From Planctomycetota bacterium (lineage in GTDB: Bacteria > Planctomycetota > Phycisphaerae > Phycisphaerales > SM1A02), in the NCBI GenBank assembly GCA_022574595.1, contig JACZRS010000019.1, positions 1 to 64,000 on the forward strand: a stretch of 64,000 bases of DNA. Reading direction: 5' to 3'. Made by a program: the position numbers and the translations under genes. How positions within the stretch are numbered: the stretch's first letter is position 1; every line of letters starts with the position of its first letter. The notes below the pieces were generated by a model that was given only the letters and a program-made list of their open reading frames with translations, was not told the origin of the DNA and did not search any database. This document shows, in pieces, positions 25,024-33,724 of the stretch.

Positions 25024-26163
25024 TTAGGCAGCGCCAGCCTTATTTTTCAGATCTTCCGCTATCCCCAATTCAACCAGCCGCGCCAAGGGGCTGTGAGGCT
25101 TGGTTGCCTCTTCTGCCAGCTTGGCTTTAGCAGCAGGATTAGTGTATCGGCTAAAGAGCATGGCTTTGATGGTGCCAAACATTCCGCCAACGGATGAGAA
25201 GGTGTGATCGACTGCGGTCGGTTCGAGACCACAATGCACCATGCAATCCTGGCATTTGGGATTGCTCGATGCTTGGCCATAGTTATCCCAATCAGTTTCG
25301 TTTAATAATTCATCAAAGGTGTCGTAGTAACCTTCTTGAAGCAGGTAGCAAGGTTTTTGCCAACCAAACATGTTGTAAGTGGGGTTACCCCAAGGCGTAC
25401 ATACGTAATGACGCTTACCCATTAGATATTCAAGAAACAGAGGCGATTGGTTGAATTTCCAAGTCTTTTTGCGATTACCCAGGATCATTGTAAAAAGATC
25501 ATTGGTTTCTTTGTGCTTTAGAAAGCTTTGTTGATCGGGCGCTTTATCGTATGCGTAACCCGGACTTACCATCATTCCCTCTACGCCAAGCTTCATCATC
25601 TCGTCGAAGAAACGTCGCACGGAATTTGGATCTGTACCCTCAAACAATGTTGTATTTGTGGTTACGCGGAATCCTTGTTTAACAGCTTGGGCAATCGCAA
25701 TAGAAGCAGTGTCGTAAATACCCTCGCGGCAAACAGCAAAATCATGATGATCGCGCTGCCCATCCATGTGAATGGAAAACGTCAAAAACCTGCTCGGCTT
25801 AAACCAGCCAGCGTCTAGCTTCTCTTTCAACAGGATCGCGTTAGTGCAGAGGTAGATATATTTACGTCGTTTGATGAGTTCTTCGACTAGCTCTTTTATG
25901 TGCGGGTACATCAACGGTTCGCCACCGGGGATGGATACCATTGGTGCGCCACATTCATCAACCGCTTTGAGGCAGTCTTCGAGCGATAGATCTTGCTTGA
26001 GGATATGGGCGGGATATTGGATTTTCCCGCAGCCGGCACAGGCTAGATTGCAGCGAAATAGCGGTTCCAGCATAAGAACCAGGGGATATCGCTTCCGACG
26101 TAATAACTTTTGCTTGATTACGTAGGAGGCAACGGTCCACATTTGAGCAACTGGTACACCCAT
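25024..26163 (-). CDS. hpnH: Adenosyl-hopene transferase HpnH (radical SAM)
   Basis: HpnH adds the 5'-deoxyadenosyl group to diploptene in C35 hopanoid synthesis. The 379-residue protein starts MGVPVAQMWTVASYVIKQKL, which fits HpnH; a TTG further upstream is in frame but less likely. The radical-SAM cluster motif CNLACAGCG is followed by YPLVLMLEPLF-type and GEPLMYPHI segments. The C-terminal part has the cysteine-rich region CQDCMVHCG. No other hopanoid gene is visible in this window. Confidence 0.93.
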   Translation of the reverse strand: MGVPVAQMWTVASYVIKQKLLRRKRYPLVLMLEPLFRCNLACAGCGKIQYPAHILKQDLSLEDCLKAVDECGAPMVSIPGGEPLMYPHIKELVEELIKRRKYIYLCTNAILLKEKLDAGWFKPSRFLTFSIHMDGQRDHHDFAVCREGIYDTASIAIAQAVKQGFRVTTNTTLFEGTDPNSVRRFFDEMMKLGVEGMMVSPGYAYDKAPDQQSFLKHKETNDLFTMILGNRKKTWKFNQSPLFLEYLMGKRHYVCTPWGNPTYNMFGWQKPCYLLQEGYYDTFDELLNETDWDNYGQASSNPKCQDCMVHCGLEPTAVDHTFSSVGGMFGTIKAMLFSRYTNPAAKAKLAEEATKPHSPLARLVELGIAEDLKNKAGAA

Positions 26164-26402
26164 GAGCCAAGACAATAGCCGATTTATCTGATCCGGTCGC
26201 CTCAGCTGAGGGTTGATTTGTGAAGGTCCGATATAAAAAAAGATAGGACAAATACCAGAGAATCTACGATCCCTGGATTGATTTGCCTCGTAATACGGTC
26301 AAGGTGATTACTGCAGCTATTCAATTTGGGGGTTCCGGGGGCATCGGTGGAGTGTTAGGCCAGCACTTGGGTAACAGGTCTGCCTCAATTGTTGGGCGTA
26401 TT

Positions 26403-27041
26403 ATGCCCTTGCACTTTACTGCTACCAGGGGAGCCAAAGGCGTGATCAAGCCTTCCGATGAAGCGTTAGTCGAAGCCTATATCAAGGGCGATCGATCTGC
26501 GCTCGAGGAATTGATCAATAGGTACAAGAACGAGCTACTTGGCTTTTTGTCGCGCTACCTCGGATCCCAAGCAGCGGGTGAGGACGTTTTCCAAGAGACA
26601 TTTTTACAGTTTCATCTTTCAGCTGAGACCTTTGATCTCACGCGCCGATTCAAGCCTTGGCTTTTTACGATTGCTGCTAATAAGGCCCGAGACTACCACC
26701 GCAAACATTCCAAGCGCTCAATGATTTCACTTTCAGCTTGGATTAACCGTGCGGATGAAGGTTTAGCTTTCATTGACCTTTTAGAAGCGGACTTACCTTC
26801 CCCGGAGTCACCGGTTCTTGATGCTGAGCGCAGCAAATTGGTTAGGAAAGTTGTTGATTCATTGCCAGTCCATTTACGTGAGATATTACTGCTGAGCTAT
26901 TTTCAGCGCATGAGCTACAACCAGATTGCAGGCTCATTGCAGATCCCCTTGGGAACTGTGAAAAGTCGTTTGCATACAGCAGTTGCAGCATTTGCCACGG
27001 CTTGGAAAGCAGGGAAAGTTCAGCAGGAGCGAAAATCATGA
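26403..27041 (+). CDS. ECF-type RNA polymerase sigma factor
   Basis: Region 2 (SDEALVEAYIKGDRSALEEL, then GEDVFQETFLQFH and RRFKPWLFTIAANKARDYHR) and region 4 (LPVHLREILLLSYFQRMSYN, then IPLGTVKSRLHTAV) are clear. The frame is open 120 bp further upstream from a TTG, but homology begins after the ATG at 26403; a GTG slightly later is also possible. ATGA overlap with the next gene shows coupling. ECF factors switch on envelope or stress genes when their anti-sigma partner lets go. The neighbouring membrane protein is the likely partner. Confidence 0.87.
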   Translation: MPLHFTATRGAKGVIKPSDEALVEAYIKGDRSALEELINRYKNELLGFLSRYLGSQAAGEDVFQETFLQFHLSAETFDLTRRFKPWLFTIAANKARDYHRKHSKRSMISLSAWINRADEGLAFIDLLEADLPSPESPVLDAERSKLVRKVVDSLPVHLREILLLSYFQRMSYNQIAGSLQIPLGTVKSRLHTAVAAFATAWKAGKVQQERKS

Positions 27042-27952
27042 CCAACGAGATAAACCAACCATTTAAGTTAAACCCAGACGATCAGCAATTGCTGGATGCT
27101 CTTGTTGAAAGTGGATTTGATCCGCAAGTTCTGGAATCACTTTCTGCTGAGGATCGCTGCCGCGTGGGCGCAATTCTTAATCTCTTTGAACTTTTAGAAG
27201 ATTATCCGGTTGAGGATGCAGATGATTCTCTTGTTCATGCAACCTTAGCGCGAATAGATCAATACGAATCGCGCGCAGCTGCTAAAGCATCTGAAGAAGT
27301 TGCATTACAATCTGCAAGTCGCAGGGGTTTCAGACTGCCCGATCTGATTTCCGTTGCGGCGGTATTTCTGATTGGAGCAAGTATATTTTGGCCCATGCTT
27401 TCAACTATGAAGCAAAGGCGTATTGATGACAGCTGTGCTAACAACCTAAGGCAGATGGGATACGCATTCGCCCAATACGCCAATGACTACAACGGCTCAA
27501 TCCCAGTAGCGCGGACAGGACTTTTTAGCCAATGGACTCAATCTTTTACCAACGCAGTTAACCTCGGGCCACTGGTTGCTGGCAAATACTGCGAGCGTGA
27601 TCATCTAGAATGTGCCGGCCACGAAGGGCTAGTCGGAGCCAGCTACGGGTATCAGTGGCAAATTCCTGATAGTGATCTGACCTGGGGAGTAAATAGCATT
27701 ACCGTCATTTTAGGTGATCGAAATCCACTGATCGATGCAATTTACCAGGCTAAATTGCAAACGCCAATCCTAAGCAATTCGCTAAATCATGGTGGTCGTG
27801 GTCAAAATGTCTTGCGTACTGATGGACAGTGGATGTGGCTTGAGAACCCAATGGTGGGGGCTGATGACAATATTTGGTTGCCAAAGGGTGTGTCAGCCCT
27901 GCATGATGGTGAATTGCAGACTGATGGACAGGATATATTTCTCGCTCAGTAA
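27038..27952 (+). CDS. Putative membrane anti-sigma factor with type IV pilin-like outer domain
   Basis: The ATG overlaps the sigma stop (ATGA) and AGGAG lies upstream. The 304-residue protein has a cytoplasmic helical part (1-100) and one membrane segment (about 102-121). Right after it comes CANNLRQMGYAFAQYANDYN (133-152), the pattern seen after the N-terminal helix of DUF1559-type pseudopilins. The C-terminal part ends in a histidine-to-DG motif (NHGGRGQNVLRTDG), also seen in that group. Position next to the ECF gene and the topology argue for an anti-sigma role, but no zinc-binding ZAS motif is visible in the cytoplasmic part. Confidence 0.65.
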   Translation: MTNEINQPFKLNPDDQQLLDALVESGFDPQVLESLSAEDRCRVGAILNLFELLEDYPVEDADDSLVHATLARIDQYESRAAAKASEEVALQSASRRGFRLPDLISVAAVFLIGASIFWPMLSTMKQRRIDDSCANNLRQMGYAFAQYANDYNGSIPVARTGLFSQWTQSFTNAVNLGPLVAGKYCERDHLECAGHEGLVGASYGYQWQIPDSDLTWGVNSITVILGDRNPLIDAIYQAKLQTPILSNSLNHGGRGQNVLRTDGQWMWLENPMVGADDNIWLPKGVSALHDGELQTDGQDIFLAQ

Positions 27953-28057
27953 TTCGTCCTGATCACAATACATTACATATTGACATAGCCCTGTTGGTTG
28001 CTAGGCTTCCCTCCCCGTTTAATAGTGAACGGTTTTGGTCCTGGTGGGACAGTAGAA

Positions 28058-28327
28058 ATGCCTAAGAACAAACCTCACAAAGGCCTGCTTAAGCGGGTTC
28101 GGATTACCAAGAGTGGCAAGATCAAGATGCATCGCGCATTTGGTCGTCACCTGCGTAGTCATAAATCAGGGCAACTTATGCGTAGCTATCGTAAAGCAAC
28201 TTTCGCACATCCATCGGATGTTGGAAGGCTTAGCGCTCTACTAGGATTAAAAACACGCTTAATAAAAAAAGCCAAACCAGCGGCTGAGGCTGCTGAAGCT
28301 AGTGAAGATAAACCAGCGAAGAAGTAA
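28058..28327 (+). CDS. rpmI: 50S ribosomal protein L35 with C-terminal extension
   Basis: The ATG at 28058 gives MPKNKPHKGLLKRVRITKSG, typical of L35, followed by HLRSHKSGQLMRSYRK. At 89 residues it is longer than the usual 65, because of an Ala/Lys/Glu-rich tail. It precedes rplT as in the common infC-rpmI-rplT operon, but infC is not upstream; the preceding gene is the putative anti-sigma factor. Confidence 0.94.
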   Translation: MPKNKPHKGLLKRVRITKSGKIKMHRAFGRHLRSHKSGQLMRSYRKATFAHPSDVGRLSALLGLKTRLIKKAKPAAEAAEASEDKPAKK

Positions 28328-28417
28328 ATTCTTCTTGGATAGATAAACAGAACTTGCTGAACGGGTTCAAGAGTCGAGAAAAATCGACCTCCGTCTCGGC
28401 GCAACCGGAGTTGACTC

Positions 28418-28789
28418 ATGACCCGCGTTAGAAAAGGTGCTGCTAGAAACAGGTCCCGGCGTAGATTGCTGCGTAAAGCTCGTGGATATCAAGGCACTAG
28501 AAGTCGTCATCGCCAACAAGCAAAGATCACACTTACTCGAGCTGGGCAATTTGCCTATCGTGATAGACGCGCCCGCCGCAGGGATTTCCGTCGCTTATGG
28601 ATCACACGTATAACTGCTGCGTGTCGAATGAGAGGAACTCGATACAGCCGCTTTATCTATGGACTGCAGCGGGGTGGTATTTTACTTAACCGTAAAATGC
28701 TTAGCCAACTTGCGATTGAAGATCCTAAAGCTTTCGATCAACTTGTAGAGATTGCGCAAAAAGCTGAAGCTGCAGCAGCAAAAGCATAA
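28418..28789 (+). CDS. rplT: 50S ribosomal protein L20
   Basis: The 123-residue protein matches L20: MTRVRKGAARNRSRRRLLRK, RKARGYQGTRSR, YRDRRARRRDFRRLWITRI and NRKMLSQLAIEDPKAF. L20 is needed for early assembly of the large subunit and often represses its own operon. It starts 90 bp after rpmI. No L20-binding leader was identified. Confidence 0.97.
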   Translation: MTRVRKGAARNRSRRRLLRKARGYQGTRSRHRQQAKITLTRAGQFAYRDRRARRRDFRRLWITRITAACRMRGTRYSRFIYGLQRGGILLNRKMLSQLAIEDPKAFDQLVEIAQKAEAAAAKA

Positions 28790-28843
28790 TGCACTCAAAG
28801 TAGAGTTATACAATTCAGTTCAAGCTGTATAAAGTAGTGCGCC

Positions 28844-30088
28844 ATGGTTTTCGTTAACGAGAATTACCTCAAGCTAAAAGGCGGCTATCTCTTTCCCGAG
28901 ATAGGCAGACGCGTTGAGGCATTTAAACAAGCGAATCCCCAGCTTGTCGATCGAATTATCCCTTGTGGTATAGGTGATGTAACCGAGCCGCTTCCGCCTG
29001 CGGTTATTAAAGCTATGCACGATGCGGTGGATGAACTTGCCAAACGTGATACTTTCCGAGGCTATGGCCCGGGTAGTGGCTATGACTTTCTCAAAAAGGC
29101 CATAGTCGAAAACGATTTTTCCGCTCGAAATATAGTTATCGAGCTAGATGAGATATTTATCTCCGATGGCTCAAAGTGCGATTGCGGTGCGATCTTAGAT
29201 ATCTTCGGCAAAGATAATCGCTTGGCAATCACTAACCCGGTCTATCCGGTTTATGTTGATACCAATGTAATGGCTGGCAATACCGGCCTTGGCAATGATG
29301 ATGGTTCCTATGAGGGAATCGAATATCTACCCTGCACTGCGGAAAACGATTTCGTGCCCGCAATACCAACTAAACCCGTCGAGCTTATTTATCTTTGCTA
29401 CCCCAACAATCCAACAGGCACAATGATCAATCATGATCAACTTCGCGCATGGGTTGATTACGCATTAGCTAACGATGCGATTATTCTTTATGACGTTGCC
29501 TACGAAGCTTATGTCAGTGATGAGACTTTGCCTCGATCCATTTATGAAATAGAGGGCGCGAAAAAATGTGCAATCGAATTTCACAGCTTCTCCAAGAACG
29601 CTGGATTCACCGGCGTGCGCTGCGGCTACACCGTTTGCCCAAAGGATGTACATGCTGTTACTAAAGGTGGAGAGCGCATTAAGCTGCACAGCCTGTGGAC
29701 CAGAAGATGGAACACAAAATCCAACGGTGTGAGCTATCCAGTACAACGAGGCGCAGAAGCTATTTACTCTACTGAAGGTAAGAAGCAGGTTCGCATACTC
29801 GTTGATTACTACATGGCCAACGCAGCACTACTACGCAAAGGCTGCGAAGAGTCCGGCATGAAAGTCTACGGAGGAATACATTCGCCTTACGTCTGGGTAG
29901 TTTGTCCTAGTGGGACGGATAGCTGGGGCGTCTTTGATAAATTGCTAACCCAATTGCAAATCGTTACAACCCCAGGCGCAGGCTTTGGAAGCTGCGGCGA
30001 AGGGTATTTTAGAATCTCCGCCTTTAATTCATTAGAGAATATTAAGGAAGCAGTAAACAGATTAAGTGGCCCGGTTTTTTCCAAATAA
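28844..30088 (+). CDS. dapL: LL-diaminopimelate aminotransferase
   Basis: DapL converts tetrahydrodipicolinate to LL-diaminopimelate in one step for lysine and peptidoglycan synthesis. The 414-residue protein matches from the start (MVFVNENYLKLKGGYLFPEI), through GIGDVTEPLPPAVIKAMHDA and FISDGSKCDCGAILDIFG, to the pyridoxal-phosphate lysine in SFSKNAGFTGVRCGYTV. The pathway is known from plants, chlamydiae, planctomycetes and others. It stands alone between rplT and the oxidase gene. Confidence 0.96.
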   Translation: MVFVNENYLKLKGGYLFPEIGRRVEAFKQANPQLVDRIIPCGIGDVTEPLPPAVIKAMHDAVDELAKRDTFRGYGPGSGYDFLKKAIVENDFSARNIVIELDEIFISDGSKCDCGAILDIFGKDNRLAITNPVYPVYVDTNVMAGNTGLGNDDGSYEGIEYLPCTAENDFVPAIPTKPVELIYLCYPNNPTGTMINHDQLRAWVDYALANDAIILYDVAYEAYVSDETLPRSIYEIEGAKKCAIEFHSFSKNAGFTGVRCGYTVCPKDVHAVTKGGERIKLHSLWTRRWNTKSNGVSYPVQRGAEAIYSTEGKKQVRILVDYYMANAALLRKGCEESGMKVYGGIHSPYVWVVCPSGTDSWGVFDKLLTQLQIVTTPGAGFGSCGEGYFRISAFNSLENIKEAVNRLSGPVFSK

Positions 30089-30164
30089 ACCGGCTAATTC
30101 TTATCAGAAGTAAACAAATAGAGCTTGCCTTGGCAGGTGAGCAGGGGTTACACTTGACATTGAA

Positions 30165-32024
30165 ATGATTAACATACTAGCACTTATTCTGACAATCCCA
30201 TTCTCTGTTGAAGGTGTTGGTTCAGTCTCAGGCACAATCTCATCAGGCGCTTCACCTATCTCCGATGCAAGGGTGACGCTGTTCACGAAATCGCTCACTG
30301 TGTTTCTTGAAACGCGTTCTGATAATAACGGAGAATACTTTTTTGATCCGCAGTCCAAGGGGCAGCACTTGCTTGGCGTAGCGGCTGTAGGATATGACTA
30401 TGAGCAAGTTATGGCTGATGTAAGCGCGACACCTCTTGATGTCGACTTCCAACTGGAAGCTGAATCTCATCAGGGTTCGTGGGATATCATAGGTAATACC
30501 TTGCCCGAACTGTTTGACTCAACTGACATCGCTTTCCTGCTTGAGGATGGCACGGTTTTCTATTGTCACGATACCGTCGATCCCATCCGTTTTGATCCGG
30601 TAACTGGTGAGAAAACGTTTCCAGCTGGCGCAGCTGTGGAACAGGGATGTATGAACGGAACACTGCTGGCAAGTGGCGAGTTGATGATGGTGGGCGGACA
30701 GACGCCATCTGATCCGGGGTCGTTCACCAACGCTATCCCCTGGGTCAAAGCTTACAACCCAATCACCGATTCATGGCGATGGATGGAATTCCTTCAACAC
30801 AAACCCGGTCGATGGTATCCCGGTTTGACGCGGTTGGCGGATGGTTCGGTTCTGGTGATGGGCGGCGGACAGGCTCCTGACGCATCGCGGACAGATACAG
30901 CAGAACGCTTCGTTCTTGAAACCGAAACATGGGAGTACACCGGGTCGATGGTGGACCCCGTCGAATTTCCCCCCTCGGCCCTACTTTATACCGGCGATGT
31001 TCTTGCGACTTGGTCGCAGCCGCAGCTATATGATGTGATAACGGGAATCTGGAGTGTGACGGGCAACTTTACTCAACCTAACCGCGGATGGCCGGGCCAT
31101 AGCGATCACTCCATCGTCGTGTTAGGTGATGGCGATGTTCTTGCTGTGGGCATTCGTGGTGCAAGTCTCGGCTACAACGTAATGGTCGAGCGCTATGATC
31201 CAGATACTGCAACTTGGAGTGCGGGTTCGAGTCCCGACCTTGTGCGTAATCAGTGCGAAGTGGTGCAGCTACCTGATGGACGAATACTTGTCGCTGGTGG
31301 TGAGACGGAAGAACCGAATCCACCCGTTGATGACATACTCGGCATAGTTCGCTGGTGTGATTTATACAGCCCAGACAGCGACAGTTGGCATCGTGTGGAC
31401 AGTATGATTTGGCATCGTGAATATCATGCGGTCACTCTCCTCATCCCCGATGGACGAGTAATTACAACCGGCGGCACGTATATCAAATTCCAGGTTGGTC
31501 CTTCAAGTGCAGATATAGAAGCGTTCTCACCGCCATATCTTTTCCGTGGAGTAAGGCCGGAGATTACTTCGATCTCTACTACTACCCCTCAGCGAGGCGA
31601 GACCATCTCACTGAATATCGCGCCCACAACACAGCTAACCAGTGTTGTACTCATGGGATCAGACACTACAACACATTGGGTTTCAGCAGGTATCCCGCGT
31701 CGCCTTGTGCTTCCCATAACTCAAAAAGGGTCCACAGCGACAGCAACACTGCCGTGCGATCCAAACGTTATTCCACTAGGCCGATATATGGTCTTCGCTA
31801 TGGCAGATGACATTCCTTCGATAGCGCGGATAGTGGAGGTTGTCCAAGGCAATGCAGCCGATCTCAATGGCGATGGTGTTGTTGATACTCTCGATCTCCT
31901 GTTATTGTTCGCCCAATGGGGGACTTGTGACAATCCTCCGCCCGCAGGTTGCCCAGCTGATATCAACTGCGACGGTATGGTCAATGTGCAAGACCTCCTC
32001 GCACTTTTCGCAAACTGGGGATAG
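30165..32024 (+). CDS. Secreted copper-radical oxidase (glyoxal/galactose oxidase-like) with dockerin-like C-terminus
   Basis: The 619-residue protein has a short signal peptide, a carboxypeptidase-regulatory-like beta domain (about 18-95), a kelch propeller (about 115-450) and a DUF1929-type end domain (465-550). All residues of the copper-radical site are present by comparison with glyoxal oxidase: C162 (GCMNGTLLASG), the Tyr218 of GRWYPGLTRLADG that would be cross-linked to it, the pair Y420-H421 (REYHAVTLL) and H504 (TTTHWVSAG). Such enzymes oxidise alcohols or aldehydes and make hydrogen peroxide. The last 65 residues hold two dockerin-like calcium loops (ADLNGDGVVDTLDLLLLFA and ADINCDGMVNVQDLLALFA), ending in NWG. 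The substrate is unknown. Confidence 0.88.
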   Translation: MINILALILTIPFSVEGVGSVSGTISSGASPISDARVTLFTKSLTVFLETRSDNNGEYFFDPQSKGQHLLGVAAVGYDYEQVMADVSATPLDVDFQLEAESHQGSWDIIGNTLPELFDSTDIAFLLEDGTVFYCHDTVDPIRFDPVTGEKTFPAGAAVEQGCMNGTLLASGELMMVGGQTPSDPGSFTNAIPWVKAYNPITDSWRWMEFLQHKPGRWYPGLTRLADGSVLVMGGGQAPDASRTDTAERFVLETETWEYTGSMVDPVEFPPSALLYTGDVLATWSQPQLYDVITGIWSVTGNFTQPNRGWPGHSDHSIVVLGDGDVLAVGIRGASLGYNVMVERYDPDTATWSAGSSPDLVRNQCEVVQLPDGRILVAGGETEEPNPPVDDILGIVRWCDLYSPDSDSWHRVDSMIWHREYHAVTLLIPDGRVITTGGTYIKFQVGPSSADIEAFSPPYLFRGVRPEITSISTTTPQRGETISLNIAPTTQLTSVVLMGSDTTTHWVSAGIPRRLVLPITQKGSTATATLPCDPNVIPLGRYMVFAMADDIPSIARIVEVVQGNAADLNGDGVVDTLDLLLLFAQWGTCDNPPPAGCPADINCDGMVNVQDLLALFANWG

Positions 32025-32034
32025 GAGTCTCCGG

Positions 32035-33000
32035 GTGAAATGTAGTACTGAAACAAATATCTGTATCGAAGATGTTTTCCAAGCAGCAAAGACTATTGAG
32101 CCATACGCTCATCGCACGCCGGTTGCTACTTGCAAGTCTTTGGATGATCTTGCCGGCTGTGAGGTTTTCTTAAAATGTGAAAACTTGCAGAAGGTCGGGG
32201 CATTTAAGTTTCGTGGTGCGTGCAATGCGGTTATGAATCTTTCTGAAGAGCAGGCAAGCCGCGGTGTAGTGACGCATAGCTCAGGCAATCACGCGCAGGC
32301 GCTTGCGCTTGCTGCTAAGCTTCGTGGTATTAAAGCTGATATTGTTATGCCAAGCAATTCCAGCGAGGTTAAGCGCGCAGCTGTCAAAGGCTATGGCGGA
32401 ATTGTTCACATTTGCCAAGCTAACGAAAAAGCCCGAGAAGAATTAGCAGCTGAGCTTGTAGAAAAAACCGGTGGCGTTCTAATCAACCCCTTTGATAATC
32501 CGTTCGTAGTTTCAGGTCAAGGCACCGCAGCACTCGAACTGCTCAGCGATTTTAACGATCTCGATGCAATAATCACGCCAGTAGGTGGCGGGGGTCTCTT
32601 ATCCGGCACTTGTATAGCAGCTAAAGGATTAAAGCCTGATATAAGAGTCTTTGGAGCTGAACCAACCGGCGCCGATGATGCAGCTCGGTCACTAGAGGCA
32701 GGCGAGCTTATCCCCCAAACCGGGCCAAACACAATTTGTGATGGCCTGCTAACAAGTCTTGGCAAACTAACCTGGCCCATAATCCGCGACAATGTGGAGT
32801 CGATATTTACAGTAACGGACGAAAAAACAATCGAGGCAATGCGATTTTTCATGCAGCGAACCAAGATGTTAATAGAACCAAGTGCCGCAACAGTAATCGC
32901 AGCAATCCTATCCGACCAATTCAAACAACTAAAAGGCATAAAAAAAATCGCAGCAATAATCACCGGCGGCAACGTAGACCTAGATAACCTACCATGGTAA
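32035..33000 (+). CDS. Threonine dehydratase / serine racemase-like PLP enzyme
   Basis: The GTG at 32035 is chosen because AGGAG lies 7 bp before it, overlapping the region after the oxidase stop; the frame is open far upstream within the oxidase gene but those codons are a shadow. The 321-residue protein is a fold-type II PLP enzyme: K58 in GAFKFRGA, SSGNHAQALALAAK, VGGGGLLSG, and ITGGNVDLD near the end. It lacks the C-terminal regulatory domain of biosynthetic IlvA, fitting catabolic threonine dehydratases or serine racemases. A diverged copy of its last 17 codons lies 250 bp downstream. Confidence 0.88.
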   Translation: MKCSTETNICIEDVFQAAKTIEPYAHRTPVATCKSLDDLAGCEVFLKCENLQKVGAFKFRGACNAVMNLSEEQASRGVVTHSSGNHAQALALAAKLRGIKADIVMPSNSSEVKRAAVKGYGGIVHICQANEKAREELAAELVEKTGGVLINPFDNPFVVSGQGTAALELLSDFNDLDAIITPVGGGGLLSGTCIAAKGLKPDIRVFGAEPTGADDAARSLEAGELIPQTGPNTICDGLLTSLGKLTWPIIRDNVESIFTVTDEKTIEAMRFFMQRTKMLIEPSAATVIAAILSDQFKQLKGIKKIAAIITGGNVDLDNLPW

Positions 33001-33004
33001 GTAG

Positions 33005-33021
33005 GGTCCGCTGTGCGGACC
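33005..33021. repeat. Small GGTCCGC hairpin after the dehydratase gene
   Basis: The sequence GGTCCGC-TGT-GCGGACC forms a perfect 7-bp stem immediately after the stop codon. No T-run follows, so it is more likely a short dispersed hairpin than a terminator. Confidence 0.5.
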
Positions 33022-33036
33022 ATTCTTACTTAACAC

Positions 33037-33127
33037 CAGTGGCACGGGCGTCTCGCCCGTGCATATTCTTAATTCAAGAGCAAGTTTCCAAAGACAGGCC
33101 CACAAGGGCGAGACGCCCGTGCCACTG
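33037..33127. repeat. 91-bp palindromic dispersed element, copy 1
   Basis: The element begins CAGTGGCACGGGCGTCTCGC and ends with the inverted counterpart GCGAGACGCCCGTGCCACTG. Its middle is AT-rich, so its arms can pair over more than 20 bp. Within the left arm GGGCG and CGCCC also form a small hairpin. A second copy lies at 35147-35238. No coding capacity is seen, so it resembles a miniature non-autonomous or REP-type element. Confidence 0.85.
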
Positions 33128-33242
33128 AAGAATTAATTATTCGCCGCCACTGGCTCCAGCTATCCGGCTTTGCGAAACAAGTGCTCTTAGATATCGAAAG
33201 TAAAACACGGGTTTCCGCTCCGCGTGAACCCGTGGCACCAAC

Positions 33243-33293
33243 CGAATCGGCGCAATAATCTCCGGCGGAAATGTCGATCTAGATAAACTGCCT
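33243..33293 (+). pseudogene. Relic of the 3' end of a threonine dehydratase-like gene
   Basis: The frame encodes IGAIISGGNVDLDKLP, matching IAAIITGGNVDLDNLP at the end of the intact gene (32944-32994). In the last 11 codons 7 of 8 base differences are at third positions, so the source was a functional diverged homologue. No more of that gene remains upstream; the palindromic element and an ACGGGTT hairpin lie between relic and gene. Confidence 0.75.
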
Positions 33294-33309
33294 TTGCGAT
33301 ATAGACTTG

Positions 33310-33567
33310 CTACTTCGGTACATCTTCCCAGCCACAGAAGCCTCCACAGTTGCCCCCGGCGATATACTCGTTTTTCTCTATGGTCCCATCGCTCCACATA
33401 CGGTAGAGAGTATGCTGGCCGAAAGTTCCCGCAGTCGCAACGCTCATGGCCCTCGGAATTGCCTGGATATGCGTCTGGGCTTTGGCGCGGTGTGCAAAGA
33501 TGTCTAATCCAACCAGTACTGCCACTGCGGTAAGTAGGATGGCGATTGTTTTCTGACCTCGACTCAT
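33310..33567 (-). CDS. Small secreted hypothetical protein
   Basis: AGGAG precedes the ATG at 33567; an upstream extension of the frame overlaps an inverted repeat and is not believed. The 85-residue product has a signal peptide (SRGQKTIAILLTAVAVLVGL, ending AHRAKA). A short mature part contains YRMWSDGTIEKNEY and a glycine/cysteine end (NCGGFCGWEDVPK). The family is not recognised. The mature chain could be a small disulfide-bonded protein. Confidence 0.6.
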   Translation of the reverse strand: MSRGQKTIAILLTAVAVLVGLDIFAHRAKAQTHIQAIPRAMSVATAGTFGQHTLYRMWSDGTIEKNEYIAGGNCGGFCGWEDVPK

Positions 33568-33635
33568 GATTGATCTCCTGTGATGTGATTCAAGAGGATA
33601 CATCGACCGAGCCGGGGTTTGAGCATTAAGCGAAG

Positions 33636-33678
33636 AAAAGGGACAGGAGTCTTTATTAAAGACTTCCGTCCCACCTTT
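33636..33678. repeat. Palindrome related to the GGGGACAGGCTACTTT repeat family
   Basis: The stretch contains GGGACAGGAGTCTTTA and its near-perfect inverted partner TTAAAGACTTCCGTCCC. Its left end (GAAGAAAAGGG) is shared with 35073-35083. It resembles a degenerate palindromic member of the family found inside two reading frames further right. Confidence 0.6.
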
Positions 33679-33724
33679 AATTCCCATTAATTTTTTTCCG
33701 TTTTGAATATAGTTTAAGTGCTCG

